Source: Nocardioides sp. HDW12B
GTDB lineage: Bacteria > Actinomycetota > Actinomycetes > Propionibacteriales > Nocardioidaceae
Assembly (NCBI RefSeq): GCF_011299595.1
Contig: NZ_CP049867.1
Coordinates: 2,976,001 to 3,040,000, forward strand
Length of the DNA: 64,000 bases
Reading direction: 5' to 3'
Shown here: in pieces, positions 25,095 to 34,526 of the stretch
How the letters are laid out: each line of letters opens with the position of its first letter
How positions within the stretch are numbered: the first letter of the stretch is position 1
Notes under the pieces: generated by a model
Told to the model about the DNA's origin: nothing
The model's database searches: none
What the model saw: only the letters and a program-made list of their open reading frames with translations
Position numbers and translations under genes: made by a program

Positions 25095-25370
25095 TCAGCC
25101 CGCGACGCGGTCCTTCAGCTGCTTGGCGGCCTTGAAGCCGGGCACCGTGGTGGCGGCGATCTGGATGGTCTCGCCGGTCTGCGGGTTGCGGCCCTCGCGG
25201 GCGTTGCGCGGGCGGGCCTCGAAGGTGCCGAGGCCGGCGATCTGGACCTTGTCGCCCTTGGACAGACCGTCCGAGATGATCTCGACGACGGCGTCGAGGG
25301 CCCGGGAGGCCTCGGCGTTCTGCAGGTTCGCCGAGTCGGCGATGGCCTTGATGAGCTCGTCCTTGCGCAT
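25095..25370 (-). CDS. hup: HU-family DNA-binding protein
   Basis: This 91-residue nucleoid protein starts MRKDELIKAIADSANLQ and carries the HU/IHF signature GLGTFEARPRNAREGRNPQTGE in the DNA-binding arm region. It is the short type lacking the Lys/Ala-rich C-terminal tail found in the longer HupB proteins of mycobacteria. The ATG at 25370 has GGAGAACCACC upstream. It is monocistronic with a strong hairpin after the stop codon. Function is DNA bending and compaction in the cytoplasm; the assignment is certain at family level. Confidence 0.95.
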   Translation of the reverse strand: MRKDELIKAIADSANLQNAEASRALDAVVEIISDGLSKGDKVQIAGLGTFEARPRNAREGRNPQTGETIQIAATTVPGFKAAKQLKDRVAG

Positions 25371-25518
25371 GGTGGTTCTCCTGAGATCGAGGGTCCGCGG
25401 GCCGGTCGAACCGGCCCAGGCGGCACGCGGCGTAGGGCCGACGTGGTCGCGACGCTAGGGGAAACCCCCGGCACAGACAACTAAGCGGGCCGCGACGCGC
25501 CCGGACGGGACGGATTCC

Positions 25519-26349
25519 TCACGCCCAACGCCTCACCGCCCACTTCTGCACCACGCCGAGCAGGGCGTCGCTGGTCTTGCCGAGCACCGCCAGCAGCACG
25601 ATCGCGAGCAGCAGCCGGTCCGTGCGGCCGTTGTTCTGGCTGTCGATGAGCAGGAAGCCGAGGCCCTTCGACGAGGCGATCAGCTCGGCCGCGACGAGGA
25701 ACAGCCACGACTGCGCCAGCGCCAGCCGCAGGCCCGAGAACACGGCCGGGACGACGGCCGGCAGCTGCACCGTGCGCAGCAGCCGGACCCCGCTGAAGCC
25801 GAACGCACGCGCCGCCTCGACGAGCTGGCGGTCGACGTGCCGCAGCGCCACCGCGACCGTCGTGAAGACCGGGAACACCGCCCCGATCGCGATCAGGGTC
25901 AGCTTGGAGTCCTCGCCGATCTGCATCCAGAGGATGAGCAGCGGCACCCACGCGAGCGACGGCACCGCGCGCAGCGCTCCGATCGTCGGGCCGACCATGG
26001 TGTCGGCCACCCGCGACAGGCCCACCAGCGACCCGAGGAGCAGGCCGACGGTGGCGCCGATGCCGAAGCCGATGAGCACCCGCTGCGTCGAGATGTGGAT
26101 GTGGCCGAGCAGCTCGCCGCGCTGCCACAGCTCGCGTCCGGCCAGCAGCACGTCGACGGGCGGCGGCAGCTGCACGGGGCTGAACACCCCGGCGCTGGTC
26201 ACCAGCTGCCACAGCCCCAGCAGGGCGAGCGGCACGACCAGTCCCAGTGTCCAGCGACCTCCACGACGGGCGGCCGAAGCGGCGTACCGGCCCGACGAGC
26301 CGGCGGTGCGGACACCGGAGGTGGCCGCGACCATGTCCTGCAGGGCCAT
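25519..26349 (-). CDS. ssuC: ABC transporter permease, SsuC/TauC type
   Basis: This 276-residue integral membrane permease of the aliphatic sulfonate/nitrate/taurine class has about six hydrophobic spans and the EAA-type cytoplasmic loop (EAARAFGFSGVRLLRTVQLP). The start ATG at 26349 overlaps the stop of the binding-protein gene as TGATG, so a longer frame reading through it is rejected. It is the last gene of an ATPase - binding protein - permease operon. Substrate could be an alkanesulfonate, taurine, nitrate or a nitrogenous organic compound; the sulfonate assignment is by general similarity and is not certain. Confidence 0.82.
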   Translation of the reverse strand: MALQDMVAATSGVRTAGSSGRYAASAARRGGRWTLGLVVPLALLGLWQLVTSAGVFSPVQLPPPVDVLLAGRELWQRGELLGHIHISTQRVLIGFGIGATVGLLLGSLVGLSRVADTMVGPTIGALRAVPSLAWVPLLILWMQIGEDSKLTLIAIGAVFPVFTTVAVALRHVDRQLVEAARAFGFSGVRLLRTVQLPAVVPAVFSGLRLALAQSWLFLVAAELIASSKGLGFLLIDSQNNGRTDRLLLAIVLLAVLGKTSDALLGVVQKWAVRRWA

Positions 26350-27425
26350 CAGCTCTCGCCACCCACGCGCGCGGGGTCGGCCTTGCTGGCGTACTCGTCC
26401 TCGATCAGCGACGCCAGCGCCTCGTCGACCTGGTCCTGCGACGACACGTCGCCGGAGTCGACGAAGATCGGCCCGATCTTCTCGAGCACGTCGATCTGGG
26501 CCTGCCCGGGCACGTTGTCGATGTCGAAGCCGGTGCGCTCGGTGAGCACGGTCTTCGCGACCGACTCCTCGACGCCCGACTCCTCGGCCAGGATCGCGAC
26601 GGCCTCGTCGGGGTTGTCGATGGCCCACTGCCGCGCCCGCTCGTAGACGTCGACGACGGTCTGGGCCAGCTCGGGCTCCTCGGCGAGGAAGTCCTCGGTG
26701 GCGTCGAGGGTGCCGTAGGAGGCAAAGTCGACGTTGCGGTAGATGAGCTTCGCGCCGCTGTTCTGTTCCGCGTCGGCCATCATCGGGTCGAGGCCGGCCC
26801 AGGCGTCGACCGAGCCGCCCTCGAGCGCCGTCTGGCCGTCGGGGTGCTGCAGGTTCTCGATGGTGACCTCGTCGAGGCCGACGCCGGCCTCCTCGAGCGC
26901 CTGGAGCAGGAAGAAGTAGGCGTCGGTGCCGAGCGTGGCCGCGATGGTCTTGCCCTTGAGGTCGGCGACCTCCTTGATGTCGGAGTCGGGGCCGACGACG
27001 AGCGCGACCCACTCGGGCTGGGTGTAGATGTCGATGATCTTGATCGGCGTGCCGTTGGCGCGGGCCAGCAGCGCGGCCGAGCCGGCGGTCGAGCCGACGT
27101 CGATGGCGCCGGCGCGCAGGTTCTGGTTGGCGATGTTGGAGCCGGTCGACTCCACCCACGTCACCGACACGCCCTCGTCCTTCAGCTCGTCCTCGAGCCA
27201 GCCCTGGTCCTTGATGACGAGGCTGAGGGGGTTGTAGGTGGCGAAGTCGATGGCCAGCTCCGGCCCGCCGTCCGACCCGCTGGCGCCGGAGGCCTCGCTG
27301 GCGCAGCCGGCGAGCGCGCTGGACGCGAGGGTCAGGGCGGCGGCGGCCACCGCGACGCGGGCGCGGGTGGCGCGCAGGGGGTTGCGGGTGGGACGGGAAG
27401 CGGCCGGGGTGCCGGTCGTGGGCAT
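26349..27425 (-). CDS. ssuA: ABC transporter substrate-binding lipoprotein, SsuA-like
   Basis: The protein has 358 residues. A Tat/Sec-like basic N-terminus, hydrophobic segment and lipobox LAGC at about residues 38-41 mark a lipoprotein anchored outside the membrane. The mature part has the SsuA/NrtA-type fold signatures: FATYNPLSLVIKDQGWLEDEL, GSTAGSAALLARANGTPIK, ADLKGKTIAATLGTDAYF. These proteins capture sulfonates, taurine, nitrate or related anions for the permease. It is 79 bp downstream of the ATPase gene and overlaps the permease gene by one base. The start ATG at 27425 is preceded by GAAAGG. Confidence 0.87.
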   Translation of the reverse strand: MPTTGTPAASRPTRNPLRATRARVAVAAAALTLASSALAGCASEASGASGSDGGPELAIDFATYNPLSLVIKDQGWLEDELKDEGVSVTWVESTGSNIANQNLRAGAIDVGSTAGSAALLARANGTPIKIIDIYTQPEWVALVVGPDSDIKEVADLKGKTIAATLGTDAYFFLLQALEEAGVGLDEVTIENLQHPDGQTALEGGSVDAWAGLDPMMADAEQNSGAKLIYRNVDFASYGTLDATEDFLAEEPELAQTVVDVYERARQWAIDNPDEAVAILAEESGVEESVAKTVLTERTGFDIDNVPGQAQIDVLEKIGPIFVDSGDVSSQDQVDEALASLIEDEYASKADPARVGGES

Positions 27426-27504
27426 GGTGGAACCTTTCGGGAGGGTGGGGGGAGGGTGCGCCCGCGAGCGCGGGTGCGGATCGTTGCGGGTGGTTCGGGG
27501 CAGA

Positions 27505-28389
27505 TCAGTGCCGGTGGGCGTCGACCCCGAGGCTGGTGAGCAGGTCGGAGCGCATCGCGGCCAGGTCGGCGGCGCCGCGGTCGCGCGGGCGGCTACCGGG
27601 TACGTCGACCAGGCGGACGAGTCCGGAGGGCTCCCCCGCGCTGGGGCGACCCAGGACGGCCACCCGGTCGGCGAGCTGGAGGGCCTCGTCGACGTCGTGG
27701 GTGACGAGCAGGACCGTGGTCGGGGCGGCCCGGTGGATCGACAGCAGCAGGTCCTGCATGCGCATCCGGGTCAGCGCGTCGAGGGCGCCGAACGGCTCGT
27801 CGAGCAGCAGCACGCCGGGGCGTCGGGCCAGGGCGCGGGCCAGCGACGTGCGCTGGGCCATGCCGCCGGAGATCTCGCGGGGCCGCTTGTCGGCGTGCTC
27901 GGCCAGCCCGACGAGCTCGAGCAGCTCGGCGACCCGGTCGACCCCCTCGGCGCGCGGCGTACCCCGGGGCAGGCCGAGCGCGACGTTCTCGCGCACCATC
28001 TTCCACGGCATGAGGCGCGGCTCCTGGAAGGCGACCGCGCAGGAGGCGTCGATGCCGTCGACGGCGTGGTCACCGACGAGGACGCGGCCCTCGGTGGGCC
28101 GGTCGAGGCCCGCGGCCGAGCGCAGCAGCGTCGACTTGCCGCAGCCGGACGGCCCGAGCAGCGCGACGACCTCGCCGGCCGCGACCCGCAGGTCCACGCC
28201 GCGCAGGACGGCGTTGGCGCCGAGGCCGGTGCCGAAGGTGCGGCCAGTGTGCTCGAAGGTCAGCGGCAGGGCGGTGGACGTCGCGGTGCGCGTCGTCCCG
28301 GGGGCGCCGTCACGGGCGGGGTCGGGCACGGCCGAGAGGCCGCCGCGACGGTCGGGCAACCGGTCCGCGGGCGCCGGGCTGAGCGCCAT
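27505..28389 (-). CDS. ssuB: ABC transporter ATP-binding protein, SsuB/TauB type
   Basis: This 294-residue ATPase has Walker A GPSGCGKST (about residue 78), Q-loop VAFQEPRLMPWK, signature ISGGMAQRTSLARALA and Walker B VLLLDEPFGALD, followed by the switch His in LLVTHDVDEA. The Q-loop with MPW is typical of the sulfonate/nitrate importer subfamily. About 40 N-terminal residues are an extra Pro/Ala-rich extension. It is the first gene of the operon; ATG 28389 has AAGGAG at a good distance. The region upstream contains AT-rich candidate promoter sequence. Confidence 0.88.
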   Translation of the reverse strand: MALSPAPADRLPDRRGGLSAVPDPARDGAPGTTRTATSTALPLTFEHTGRTFGTGLGANAVLRGVDLRVAAGEVVALLGPSGCGKSTLLRSAAGLDRPTEGRVLVGDHAVDGIDASCAVAFQEPRLMPWKMVRENVALGLPRGTPRAEGVDRVAELLELVGLAEHADKRPREISGGMAQRTSLARALARRPGVLLLDEPFGALDALTRMRMQDLLLSIHRAAPTTVLLVTHDVDEALQLADRVAVLGRPSAGEPSGLVRLVDVPGSRPRDRGAADLAAMRSDLLTSLGVDAHRH

Positions 28390-28399
28390 GGCGTCTCCT

Positions 28400-28440
28400 T
28401 CAGGTCATAGTAAAGTAAGTCACTCGACTATAGGAGATAG
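28400..28440 (-). promoter_or_regulatory. Candidate promoter/operator of the ssu-type operon
   Basis: In an otherwise GC-rich gap this AT-rich stretch carries an imperfect dyad, CATAGT (28406-28411) paired with ACTATAG (28427-28433). On the minus strand it reads ..GACTTACTTTACTATG.. just upstream of the AAGGAG of the ATPase gene. It is a likely regulatory region for the transporter operon; the regulator is unknown. Confidence 0.45.
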
Positions 28441-28546
28441 CCGTGCCCACTCCTCGACATGGGCCGCGTTCTGGACGATCGCTTCCCCCGACCGGGCCAT
28501 CGGCGTCCCCGACCACCCCGGCCCGCTCCTGACCGGCTGCCGGGGG

Positions 28547-31009
28547 TCAGCCCTCCGGGGTGTGGAGAGCGGCGTCCTCGGTGACGACCTCGGGACCGGC
28601 AGCCGAGCCCCACTGCCACTCGCGGATCTCGGGCAGGTCCTCCCCCTCGGTCCGGACGTGACGGCGGTGCTCGATGAGCTTGTTCTTGAGCCGCTCGCGC
28701 ACCGGGCCGCTGGTGCCCTGCAGCCGCGGCACCCGGTCGATGACGTCCATGGCGAGGTTGAACCGGTCGATCTGGTTCATCACCGTCATGTCGAACGGCG
28801 TCGTGGTCGTGCCCTCCTCCTTGAAGCCGCGCACGTGGAAGCTGTCGTGGTTGGTGCGGCGGTAGGTCAGCCGGTGGATGAGCCACGGGTAGCCGTGGTA
28901 GGCGAAGATCACCGGCTTGTCGCGGGTGAACAGCGCGTCGAAGTCGGCGTCCGACAGCCCGTGCGAGTGCTCGGTGTGGTCCTGCAGCCGCATCAGGTCG
29001 ACGACGTTGACGAAGCGGATCCGCAGGTCGGGGAAGGCGTCGCGCAGGATCATCACCGCCGCCAGCGCCTCCATCGTCGGCACGTCGCCGGCGCATCCGA
29101 TGACCACGTCGGGCTCGCCGCCCTGCGACCCCTCGCCCTCGGTGCCGGCCCACTCCCAGATGCCGATCCCCTTGGTGGCGTGGACGATCGCCTCGTCCAT
29201 CGTGAGGTACTGCGGCGCCGGCTGCTTGCCCGCCACGATCACGTTGACGTACTGCTTGCTGCGCAGGCAGTGGTCGGCCACCGACAGCAGCGTGTTGGCG
29301 TCGGCGGGCAGGTAGACCCGGATGACCTCGGCCTTCTTGTTGACCACGTGGTCGATGAAGCCCGGGTCCTGGTGGGAGAAGCCGTTGTGGTCCTGGCGCC
29401 ACACGTGCGACGTCAGCAGGTAGTTGAGCGAGGCCACCGGTCGCCGCCACGGGATGTGATTGGTGGTCCGCAGCCACTTGGCGTGCTGGTTGAACATCGA
29501 GTCGACGACGTGGATGAACGCCTCGTAGCACGAGAACAATCCGTGCCGCCCGGTGAGCAGGTAGCCCTCCAGCCAGCCCTCACAAGTGTGCTCTGACAAT
29601 ATCTCCATGATCCGGCCGTCGACGGCGAGGTGGTCGTCGTCCGGCAGCGTCTCGGCGTTCCACGTCCGGTCGGTCACCTCCATGACGTCCTGCAGCCGGT
29701 TGGAGCTGTTCTCGTCCGGGGCGAACAGCCGGAAGGTCTCGCCGTTGCGTGCCATCACGTCGCGCAGGAAGCGCCCGAGCACGCGGGTGGACTCGACGGC
29801 TCCGGTCCCCGGCTCCTCCACCTCGACGGCGTAGTCGGCGAAGTCCGGCATCACGAGGTCCTTGAGCAGCAACCCGCCGTTGGCGTGCGGGTTGGCACTC
29901 ATCCGCCGCTCGCCGACCGGGTGCAGGTCGGCGATCGCCGCGGCGGGCGCCCCGGACTCGTCGAAGAGCTCCTCGGGCCGGTAGCTGCGCATCCAGTCCT
30001 CCAGCACCTTGCGGTGCGCCGGGTCGGGTCGCGCGTCAGCGAACGGCACCTGGTGGGAGCGCCACGACCCCTCCACCCGGTGGCCGTCGAGCTCCTTCGG
30101 CCCGGTCCAGCCCTTGGGCGAGCGCAGGACGATCATCGGCCAGGGGCGTCGCGTGGCGACGCGACCCTTCTTCTGCCCGCGAGCCTCGCGCTGGATGTCG
30201 GCGATCTCGTCGAGGCAGTGGTCGAGCGTGGCGGCGAAGGCCTGGTGCATCTCGGCGGGGTCCGAGCCGGAGACGACGTACGGCGCGTGCCCGTAGCCCC
30301 TCATGAGGGAGAGCAGCTCGTCCTCGGGGATCCGGGCGAGCACCGTGGGGTTGGCGATCTTGTAGCCGTTGAGGTGCAGGATCGGCAGCACGGCGCCGTC
30401 GCGGCGCGGGTCGACGAACTTCGTCGAGTGCCAGCTGGCGGCGAGCGGGCCGGTCTCGGCCTCCCCGTCACCCACCACGGCAGCCACGACGAGGTCCGGG
30501 TTGTCGAAGGCGGCGCCGTACGCGTGGGAGAGGGCGTAGCCGAGCTCGCCGCCCTCGTGGATCGAGCCCGGCGTCTCGGGCGCGACGTGGCTGGGGATGC
30601 CGCCGGGGAAGGAGAACTGGCGGAACAGCCGCCGCATGCCGTCGAGGTCGCGCCCGATCGCGGGGTAGACCTCGCTGTAGGTGCCCTCGAGCCAGGCCGC
30701 GGCGACCGGGCCGGGACCGCCGTGGCCGGGGCCCATGACGTACATCAGGTCCTGGTCGCGGGCGGTGATGGCGCGGTTGAGGTGGGCGTAGAGGAAGTTC
30801 AGCCCCGGCGTCGTACCCCAGTGGCCGAGCAGGCGGGGCTTGACGTGCTCGGGCAGCAGCGGCTCGCGCAGCAGCGGGTTGTCCATCAGGTAGATCTGGC
30901 CGACGGACAGGTAGTTGGCCGCCCGCCACCAGGCGTCGATGCCCTTCGCCTCGCTCCGAGCGAGGGGCTTGCCGGTGACGGTGCTGCGGGTCGGCTGGGT
31001 TCGGCTCAT
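28547..31009 (-). CDS. xfp: Xylulose-5-phosphate/fructose-6-phosphate phosphoketolase
   Basis: This 820-residue thiamine-diphosphate enzyme splits xylulose-5-phosphate or fructose-6-phosphate with phosphate into acetyl phosphate and a C3/C4 sugar phosphate. Length and motifs are standard. GHGGPGP lies near residue 94, [19 protein letters not shown] near 148, and [11 protein letters not shown] near 180 (the TPP/Mg site). The XFP central region ([20 protein letters not shown]) and the C-terminal domain ([13 protein letters not shown]) are present. All expected blocks are intact. It is a single gene, divergent from an MFS transporter. The acetyl phosphate produced would feed acetate metabolism. 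Confidence 0.95.
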   Translation of the reverse strand: MSRTQPTRSTVTGKPLARSEAKGIDAWWRAANYLSVGQIYLMDNPLLREPLLPEHVKPRLLGHWGTTPGLNFLYAHLNRAITARDQDLMYVMGPGHGGPGPVAAAWLEGTYSEVYPAIGRDLDGMRRLFRQFSFPGGIPSHVAPETPGSIHEGGELGYALSHAYGAAFDNPDLVVAAVVGDGEAETGPLAASWHSTKFVDPRRDGAVLPILHLNGYKIANPTVLARIPEDELLSLMRGYGHAPYVVSGSDPAEMHQAFAATLDHCLDEIADIQREARGQKKGRVATRRPWPMIVLRSPKGWTGPKELDGHRVEGSWRSHQVPFADARPDPAHRKVLEDWMRSYRPEELFDESGAPAAAIADLHPVGERRMSANPHANGGLLLKDLVMPDFADYAVEVEEPGTGAVESTRVLGRFLRDVMARNGETFRLFAPDENSSNRLQDVMEVTDRTWNAETLPDDDHLAVDGRIMEILSEHTCEGWLEGYLLTGRHGLFSCYEAFIHVVDSMFNQHAKWLRTTNHIPWRRPVASLNYLLTSHVWRQDHNGFSHQDPGFIDHVVNKKAEVIRVYLPADANTLLSVADHCLRSKQYVNVIVAGKQPAPQYLTMDEAIVHATKGIGIWEWAGTEGEGSQGGEPDVVIGCAGDVPTMEALAAVMILRDAFPDLRIRFVNVVDLMRLQDHTEHSHGLSDADFDALFTRDKPVIFAYHGYPWLIHRLTYRRTNHDSFHVRGFKEEGTTTTPFDMTVMNQIDRFNLAMDVIDRVPRLQGTSGPVRERLKNKLIEHRRHVRTEGEDLPEIREWQWGSAAGPEVVTEDAALHTPEG

Positions 31010-31081
31010 CCGTCACCGTGCCCCTCCGCCCGACGCACATGCAAGGGCTGTCCACGGTTTCGCCGCACGCCCCGCCGGGAA

Positions 31082-31100
31082 TATAGTTGCCACTAGCAAC
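31082..31100. promoter_or_regulatory. Candidate MarR operator overlapping an MFS promoter
   Basis: A perfect palindrome GTTGCCACTAGCAAC (31086-31100) directly follows TATAGT (31082-31087), a good -10 box for the plus-strand transporter gene. Palindromes of this size are typical MarR sites, and a MarR gene lies at the end of the same operon, so it is probably autoregulatory. The regulator-site link is inference. Confidence 0.6.
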
Positions 31101-31128
31101 CTTTTTACCTGACGTGAGCAGAGAAACC

Positions 31129-32718
31129 GTGACCCAGACCCACCCGACCGCGACGAGCACGCCGACCCTCGGCGCGATGACGCACCGCGAGGTGCTCGAG
31201 GCCCTCAGCGGCCTGCTGCTGGCGATGTTCGTCGCCATGGTCTCGAGCACCATCGTCACCAACGCGCTGCCGCGCATCGTGGCCGACCTCGAGGGCACCC
31301 AGACCGGCTACACCTGGGTGGTGGTGGCGACCCTGCTGACGATGACCGCCACGACCCCGATCTGGGGCAAGCTGGCCGACCTGTTCAGCAAGAAGCTGCT
31401 CGTGCAGTCCGCGCTGGTGATCTACTCCGCCGGCTCGCTGGTCGCCGCCTTCGCACCGAGCATGAGCGTGCTCATCGGGGCGCGCGCCTTCCAGGGGCTC
31501 GGCGTCGGCGGCCTGACCGCGCTGGTCCAGGTCGTCATCGCGAGCATGGTCAGCCCGCGTGAGCGCGGCCGCTACTCCGGCTACATCGGCGCGGTCTTCG
31601 CCCTGGCCACGGTCAGCGGCCCCCTCATCGGCGGCCTCATCGTCGACAGCCCGCTCGGCTGGCGCGGCTGCTTCTTCGCCCCGCTCCCGATCGCGCTGGC
31701 GGCGTACGTCGTCCTGCAGCGGCGCCTCAAGCTGCCCGTCGTCAAGCGCGAGGTCTCCATCGACTGGGCCGGCGCCACCCTCATCGTCGGCGGCGTCTCG
31801 ATCCTGCTCGTGTGGGTATCGCTCGCCGGCTCGAGCTTCGACTGGGTCTCGGTCACCACCGCGCTGCTGCTCGGCGTCGGCGTGCTCGTCATCGCCGCCG
31901 CGGTGTACGTCGAGGCGCGGGTTGCCCGCGAGCCCGTCATCCCGCTGAAGCTGTTCAAGGACCGAACCATCGTGCTGGCCACCCTGGCCTCGGCGATGAT
32001 CGGGCTGGCGATGTTCGGCTCGACGGTCTACCTGAGCCAGTACTTCCAGCTCTCCCGCGGCATGTCGCCCACCGAGGCCGGCCTGATGTCGATCGCCATG
32101 GTCGGTGGACTGCTGGTCTCCAGCATCGTCACCGGGCGGATCATCTCCTCGACCGGGAAGTGGAAGCGCTACCTCGTCGGCGGCTCCGCGCTCGTCGTCA
32201 TCGGCTTCTCGCTGCTGTCCACCATCGACCACGCCACCTCGCTGTACGTCGTCGGCGGCTACATGGCCCTGCTCGGCCTCGGCATGGGCGCGACCATGCA
32301 GAACCTCGTGCTCGCGGTGCAGAACAACACCCGCCAGGCCGACATGGGCGCCGCCAGCGCGACCGTGGCGTTCTTCCGCTCGATGGGCGGCGCGGTCGGC
32401 GTCTCCGCACTCGGTGCCGTGCTGGCCCACCAGGTCCGCGACTCCCTCGAGGCCGGGCTGGAGCGCATGGGCGTCTCCGGCTCCGGAGGGGGCAGCAGCA
32501 TCCCGGACCTGGCGTCGCTGCCGGCGCCGGTGCGCGAGCTCTACGAGACCGCCTTCGGCGACGCGACCGGACACCTCTTCCTGATCTCGGTGCCGTTCGC
32601 GGTGGTGGCGTTCGTCTGCATCCTCGCGGTCCGCGAGGTGCCGCTCCGCACGACCCTGGACGTCGAGGAGGCCGCCGGGTCGGTCACCCCGGTCCCCGCC
32701 GCTCCCGAGAAGGCGTGA
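31129..32718 (+). CDS. MFS drug-efflux transporter (DHA2/EmrB-like, 14 spans)
   Basis: This roughly 530-residue proton-coupled exporter has about 14 hydrophobic segments. Family motifs include GKLADLFSKKLLVQSALVIYS (motif A region), ARAFQGLGVGGL, and GPLIGGLIVD (motif C-like). It resembles multidrug exporters of the EmrB/QacA type. The start is uncertain: TTG 31087 would overlap the operator, GTG 31114 and GTG 31129 remain, and 31129 is listed for its AGAG upstream. A MarR regulator follows with a GTGA overlap, suggesting a self-contained efflux module that responds to an unknown compound. Confidence 0.88.
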   Translation: MTQTHPTATSTPTLGAMTHREVLEALSGLLLAMFVAMVSSTIVTNALPRIVADLEGTQTGYTWVVVATLLTMTATTPIWGKLADLFSKKLLVQSALVIYSAGSLVAAFAPSMSVLIGARAFQGLGVGGLTALVQVVIASMVSPRERGRYSGYIGAVFALATVSGPLIGGLIVDSPLGWRGCFFAPLPIALAAYVVLQRRLKLPVVKREVSIDWAGATLIVGGVSILLVWVSLAGSSFDWVSVTTALLLGVGVLVIAAAVYVEARVAREPVIPLKLFKDRTIVLATLASAMIGLAMFGSTVYLSQYFQLSRGMSPTEAGLMSIAMVGGLLVSSIVTGRIISSTGKWKRYLVGGSALVVIGFSLLSTIDHATSLYVVGGYMALLGLGMGATMQNLVLAVQNNTRQADMGAASATVAFFRSMGGAVGVSALGAVLAHQVRDSLEAGLERMGVSGSGGGSSIPDLASLPAPVRELYETAFGDATGHLFLISVPFAVVAFVCILAVREVPLRTTLDVEEAAGSVTPVPAAPEKA

Positions 32719-33185
32719 GCGGCATGGGTCCCGGCGCGGGCGGAGGGTCGGACGTGCGGTCGGACGTCGTCCACCGGCTCGAGCAGGAGGTCGGCGTGCT
32801 GCTGCGGCGGGTGCGCCGCGCCATCGGCGAGCGGGCCCGGCTGGTGCACGAGGACCTGCACCCGTCGGCGTACTTCCTGCTCGTGCACGTCGCCGAGCAC
32901 GGCCCCCTGCGCGCCTCCGCGCTCGTGGAGGCGATGGACCTCGACAAGGGCGCGATGAGCCGTGGCGTGCAGCACCTCATCGACCTCGGCCTGGTCGACC
33001 GCACCCCCGACCCCGACGACGGTCGCGCCACGCTCATCGCGGTCACCGACGAGGGCCGCACGCGCCTGGCCGACATGGCCGAGCACCGCCGCAAACGCCT
33101 CGACGAGCGCCTCGCCGGCTGGTCCGACGACGAGCTCACCGCCTTCGTCTCCGAGCTCGCCCGCTACAACGCCACCCTCGGCTGA
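32715..33185 (+). CDS. MarR-family transcriptional regulator
   Basis: This 156-residue winged-helix regulator contains LRASALVEAMDLDKGAMSRGVQHLIDLGLV, the recognition helix region, and RTPDPDDGRATLIAVTDEGR, the wing typical of MarR proteins. GTG 32715 overlaps the transporter stop (GTGA) and has GAGAAGG upstream; ATG 32724 is an alternative. It most likely represses the transporter operon by binding the palindrome at 31086-31100. The ligand is unknown. Confidence 0.9.
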   Translation: MSGMGPGAGGGSDVRSDVVHRLEQEVGVLLRRVRRAIGERARLVHEDLHPSAYFLLVHVAEHGPLRASALVEAMDLDKGAMSRGVQHLIDLGLVDRTPDPDDGRATLIAVTDEGRTRLADMAEHRRKRLDERLAGWSDDELTAFVSELARYNATLG

Positions 33186-33198
33186 CCTGGTCGGAGCG

Positions 33199-33280
33199 GT
33201 CGGTTTCCCAAGGTATGCAGGCAACCTGGCGCTCCCCATGGCGTCGGGAGCGTGGGGAGCGTCAGGTTGCCGTGGGGAGT
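33199..33280. repeat. Hairpin repeat family B, copy 1
   Basis: An 80-bp element begins GGTTTCCCAAGGTATGCAGG and has a strong internal hairpin: AACCTGGCGCTCCCC (33223-33237) pairs with GGGGAGCGTCAGGTT (33254-33268) at 14 of 15 positions. The reverse complement of 40733-40815 matches it closely along its length. It lies after the MarR gene. Confidence 0.8.
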
Positions 33281-33337
33281 ACGGCGTACCGCGGCCCGGC
33301 CCGGCGTCCTGTCCGGGCCTCTCGCTAGCGTCGCCGC

Positions 33338-34213
33338 ATGACTGCGCTCGTCCTCATCGCCACCTGCTCCGAGCTGCCCGACCTCGACCACGACAGCCGC
33401 GCCCTGCAACGGGCCCTGGTCGAGCGCGGGGCCGACCGGGGTGTCGAGGCCCGCCCGGCGGTCTGGGACGACCCGTCCGTCGACTGGTCAGCCGCCGACC
33501 TCGTGCTGGTCCGCTCGACGTGGGACTACGCCCGGCGACGTGACGAGTTCCTCGCCTGGGCGGCCCGGGTCGAGCAGGTGACGGCGCTGCACAACCCGCT
33601 CGAGGTCCTGCGGTGGAGCACCGACAAGACCTACCTGCGCGACCTCGCCGCGGCCGGCGTACCGACGGTGCCGACGGCATTCCTCGACAGCGCCGACGAG
33701 GAGCACCCCTATGGGGACGTCGAGCACGTCGTGAAGCCGGCCGTCTCCGCCGGGTCGCTCGACACCACCCGGGTCGCGCCCGGCGACGGCGTCGAGTCGC
33801 GGCGGCGGGTCGAGGCGATCCTCGCGACGGGCCGGACCGTGATGGTGCAGCCCTACCTCCACGGCGTCGACGAGCTCGGCGAGACAGCGCTCGTGTTCTA
33901 CGACGGGACGTTCTCCCACGCGCTGCGCAAGGCCGCGCTGCTCACCGCCGACGGCGGGGAAGCCACCGGGTTGTTCAAGGAGGAGGACATGTCTCCGCGC
34001 GAGCCGTCGGAGGTCGAGCACGCCGCGGCCGCGCGCGTCGTCGCCGCCATCCCGGGCGGGCCACCCCTCTACGCCCGCGTGGACCTCCTGCCCAGCGACG
34101 ACGGTCCGCTGCTGCTCGAGCTGGAGCTGGCCGAGCCGTCGTTCTTCCTCGACCTGGTCGACCCCGCCGCCGCCGACCGGGCCGCGGACGCCGTCCTCGC
34201 CCGCCTGGCCTGA
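33338..34213 (+). CDS. ATP-grasp domain protein
   Basis: This 291-residue protein is related to ATP-grasp ligases of the type that includes the cycloserine-synthesis enzyme DcsG. Visible features are DLVLVRSTWDYARRRDEFL in the N-terminal part, DKTYLRDLAAAGVPTVPTAF (ATP-grasp lid entry), VKPAVSAGS (nucleotide-contact Lys), VQPYL and, near the end, LLLELELAEPSFFL with the Mg-binding acidic residues. It probably forms amide-type bonds with ATP; the substrate is unknown. It is a single gene with ATG 33338, following the family B hairpin. A perfect 22-bp hairpin follows its stop codon. Confidence 0.82.
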   Translation: MTALVLIATCSELPDLDHDSRALQRALVERGADRGVEARPAVWDDPSVDWSAADLVLVRSTWDYARRRDEFLAWAARVEQVTALHNPLEVLRWSTDKTYLRDLAAAGVPTVPTAFLDSADEEHPYGDVEHVVKPAVSAGSLDTTRVAPGDGVESRRRVEAILATGRTVMVQPYLHGVDELGETALVFYDGTFSHALRKAALLTADGGEATGLFKEEDMSPREPSEVEHAAAARVVAAIPGGPPLYARVDLLPSDDGPLLLELELAEPSFFLDLVDPAAADRAADAVLARLA

Positions 34214-34254
34214 ACCAGGTCCTCGTCCGTGCCGCGCCCCTGGGCCGGGGCGTC

Positions 34255-34315
34255 GCAGAACCGAGAGAAAAGCACCTCATCACTCCCATGGCGGGTGCTT
34301 TTCTCTCGGTTCTGC
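34255..34315. repeat. Perfect 22-bp hairpin, family A related (1)
   Basis: Arms at 34255-34276 and 34294-34315 are perfectly complementary over 22 bases (core GAGAGAAAAGCACC / GGTGCTTTTCTCTC) around an 18-base loop. It lies 42 bp after the ATP-grasp stop, between convergent genes, and shares the AAAAGCACC core with the hairpins at 34360 and 37832. Confidence 0.85.
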
Positions 34316-34359
34316 CACCTCCTGGTCTGCCGCCCATCCCGCGTAGCCGTCCAGGCCCA

Positions 34360-34419
34360 CAGATGCGTGGGAAAAGCACCCCCGGACCCCGCCCTCAGGG
34401 TGCTTTTCCCACGCATCTG
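34360..34419. repeat. Perfect 21-bp hairpin, family A (2)
   Basis: Arms 34360-34380 and 34399-34419 are perfect (core GTGGGAAAAGCACC / GGTGCTTTTCCCAC). The same arm sequence occurs at 37832-37894 around a different loop, so the arms rather than the loop are conserved. It could act as a bidirectional terminator between convergent genes. Confidence 0.85.
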
Positions 34420-34526
34420 GAGGCCCAGAGCACCGAGCCACTGGTCACGCCCAGGGGTTAGCCACTGGTCACGTCCAGGCACGGAGCCGCTGGGCAAGGG
34501 CCGGGATCCGCGAGGTGACTGCGGGC

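Noticed and set aside
27536-29596. A 686-codon plus-strand frame over the ABC transporter and phosphoketolase genes
   Set aside because: Antisense shadow of the real minus-strand genes, caused by high GC.
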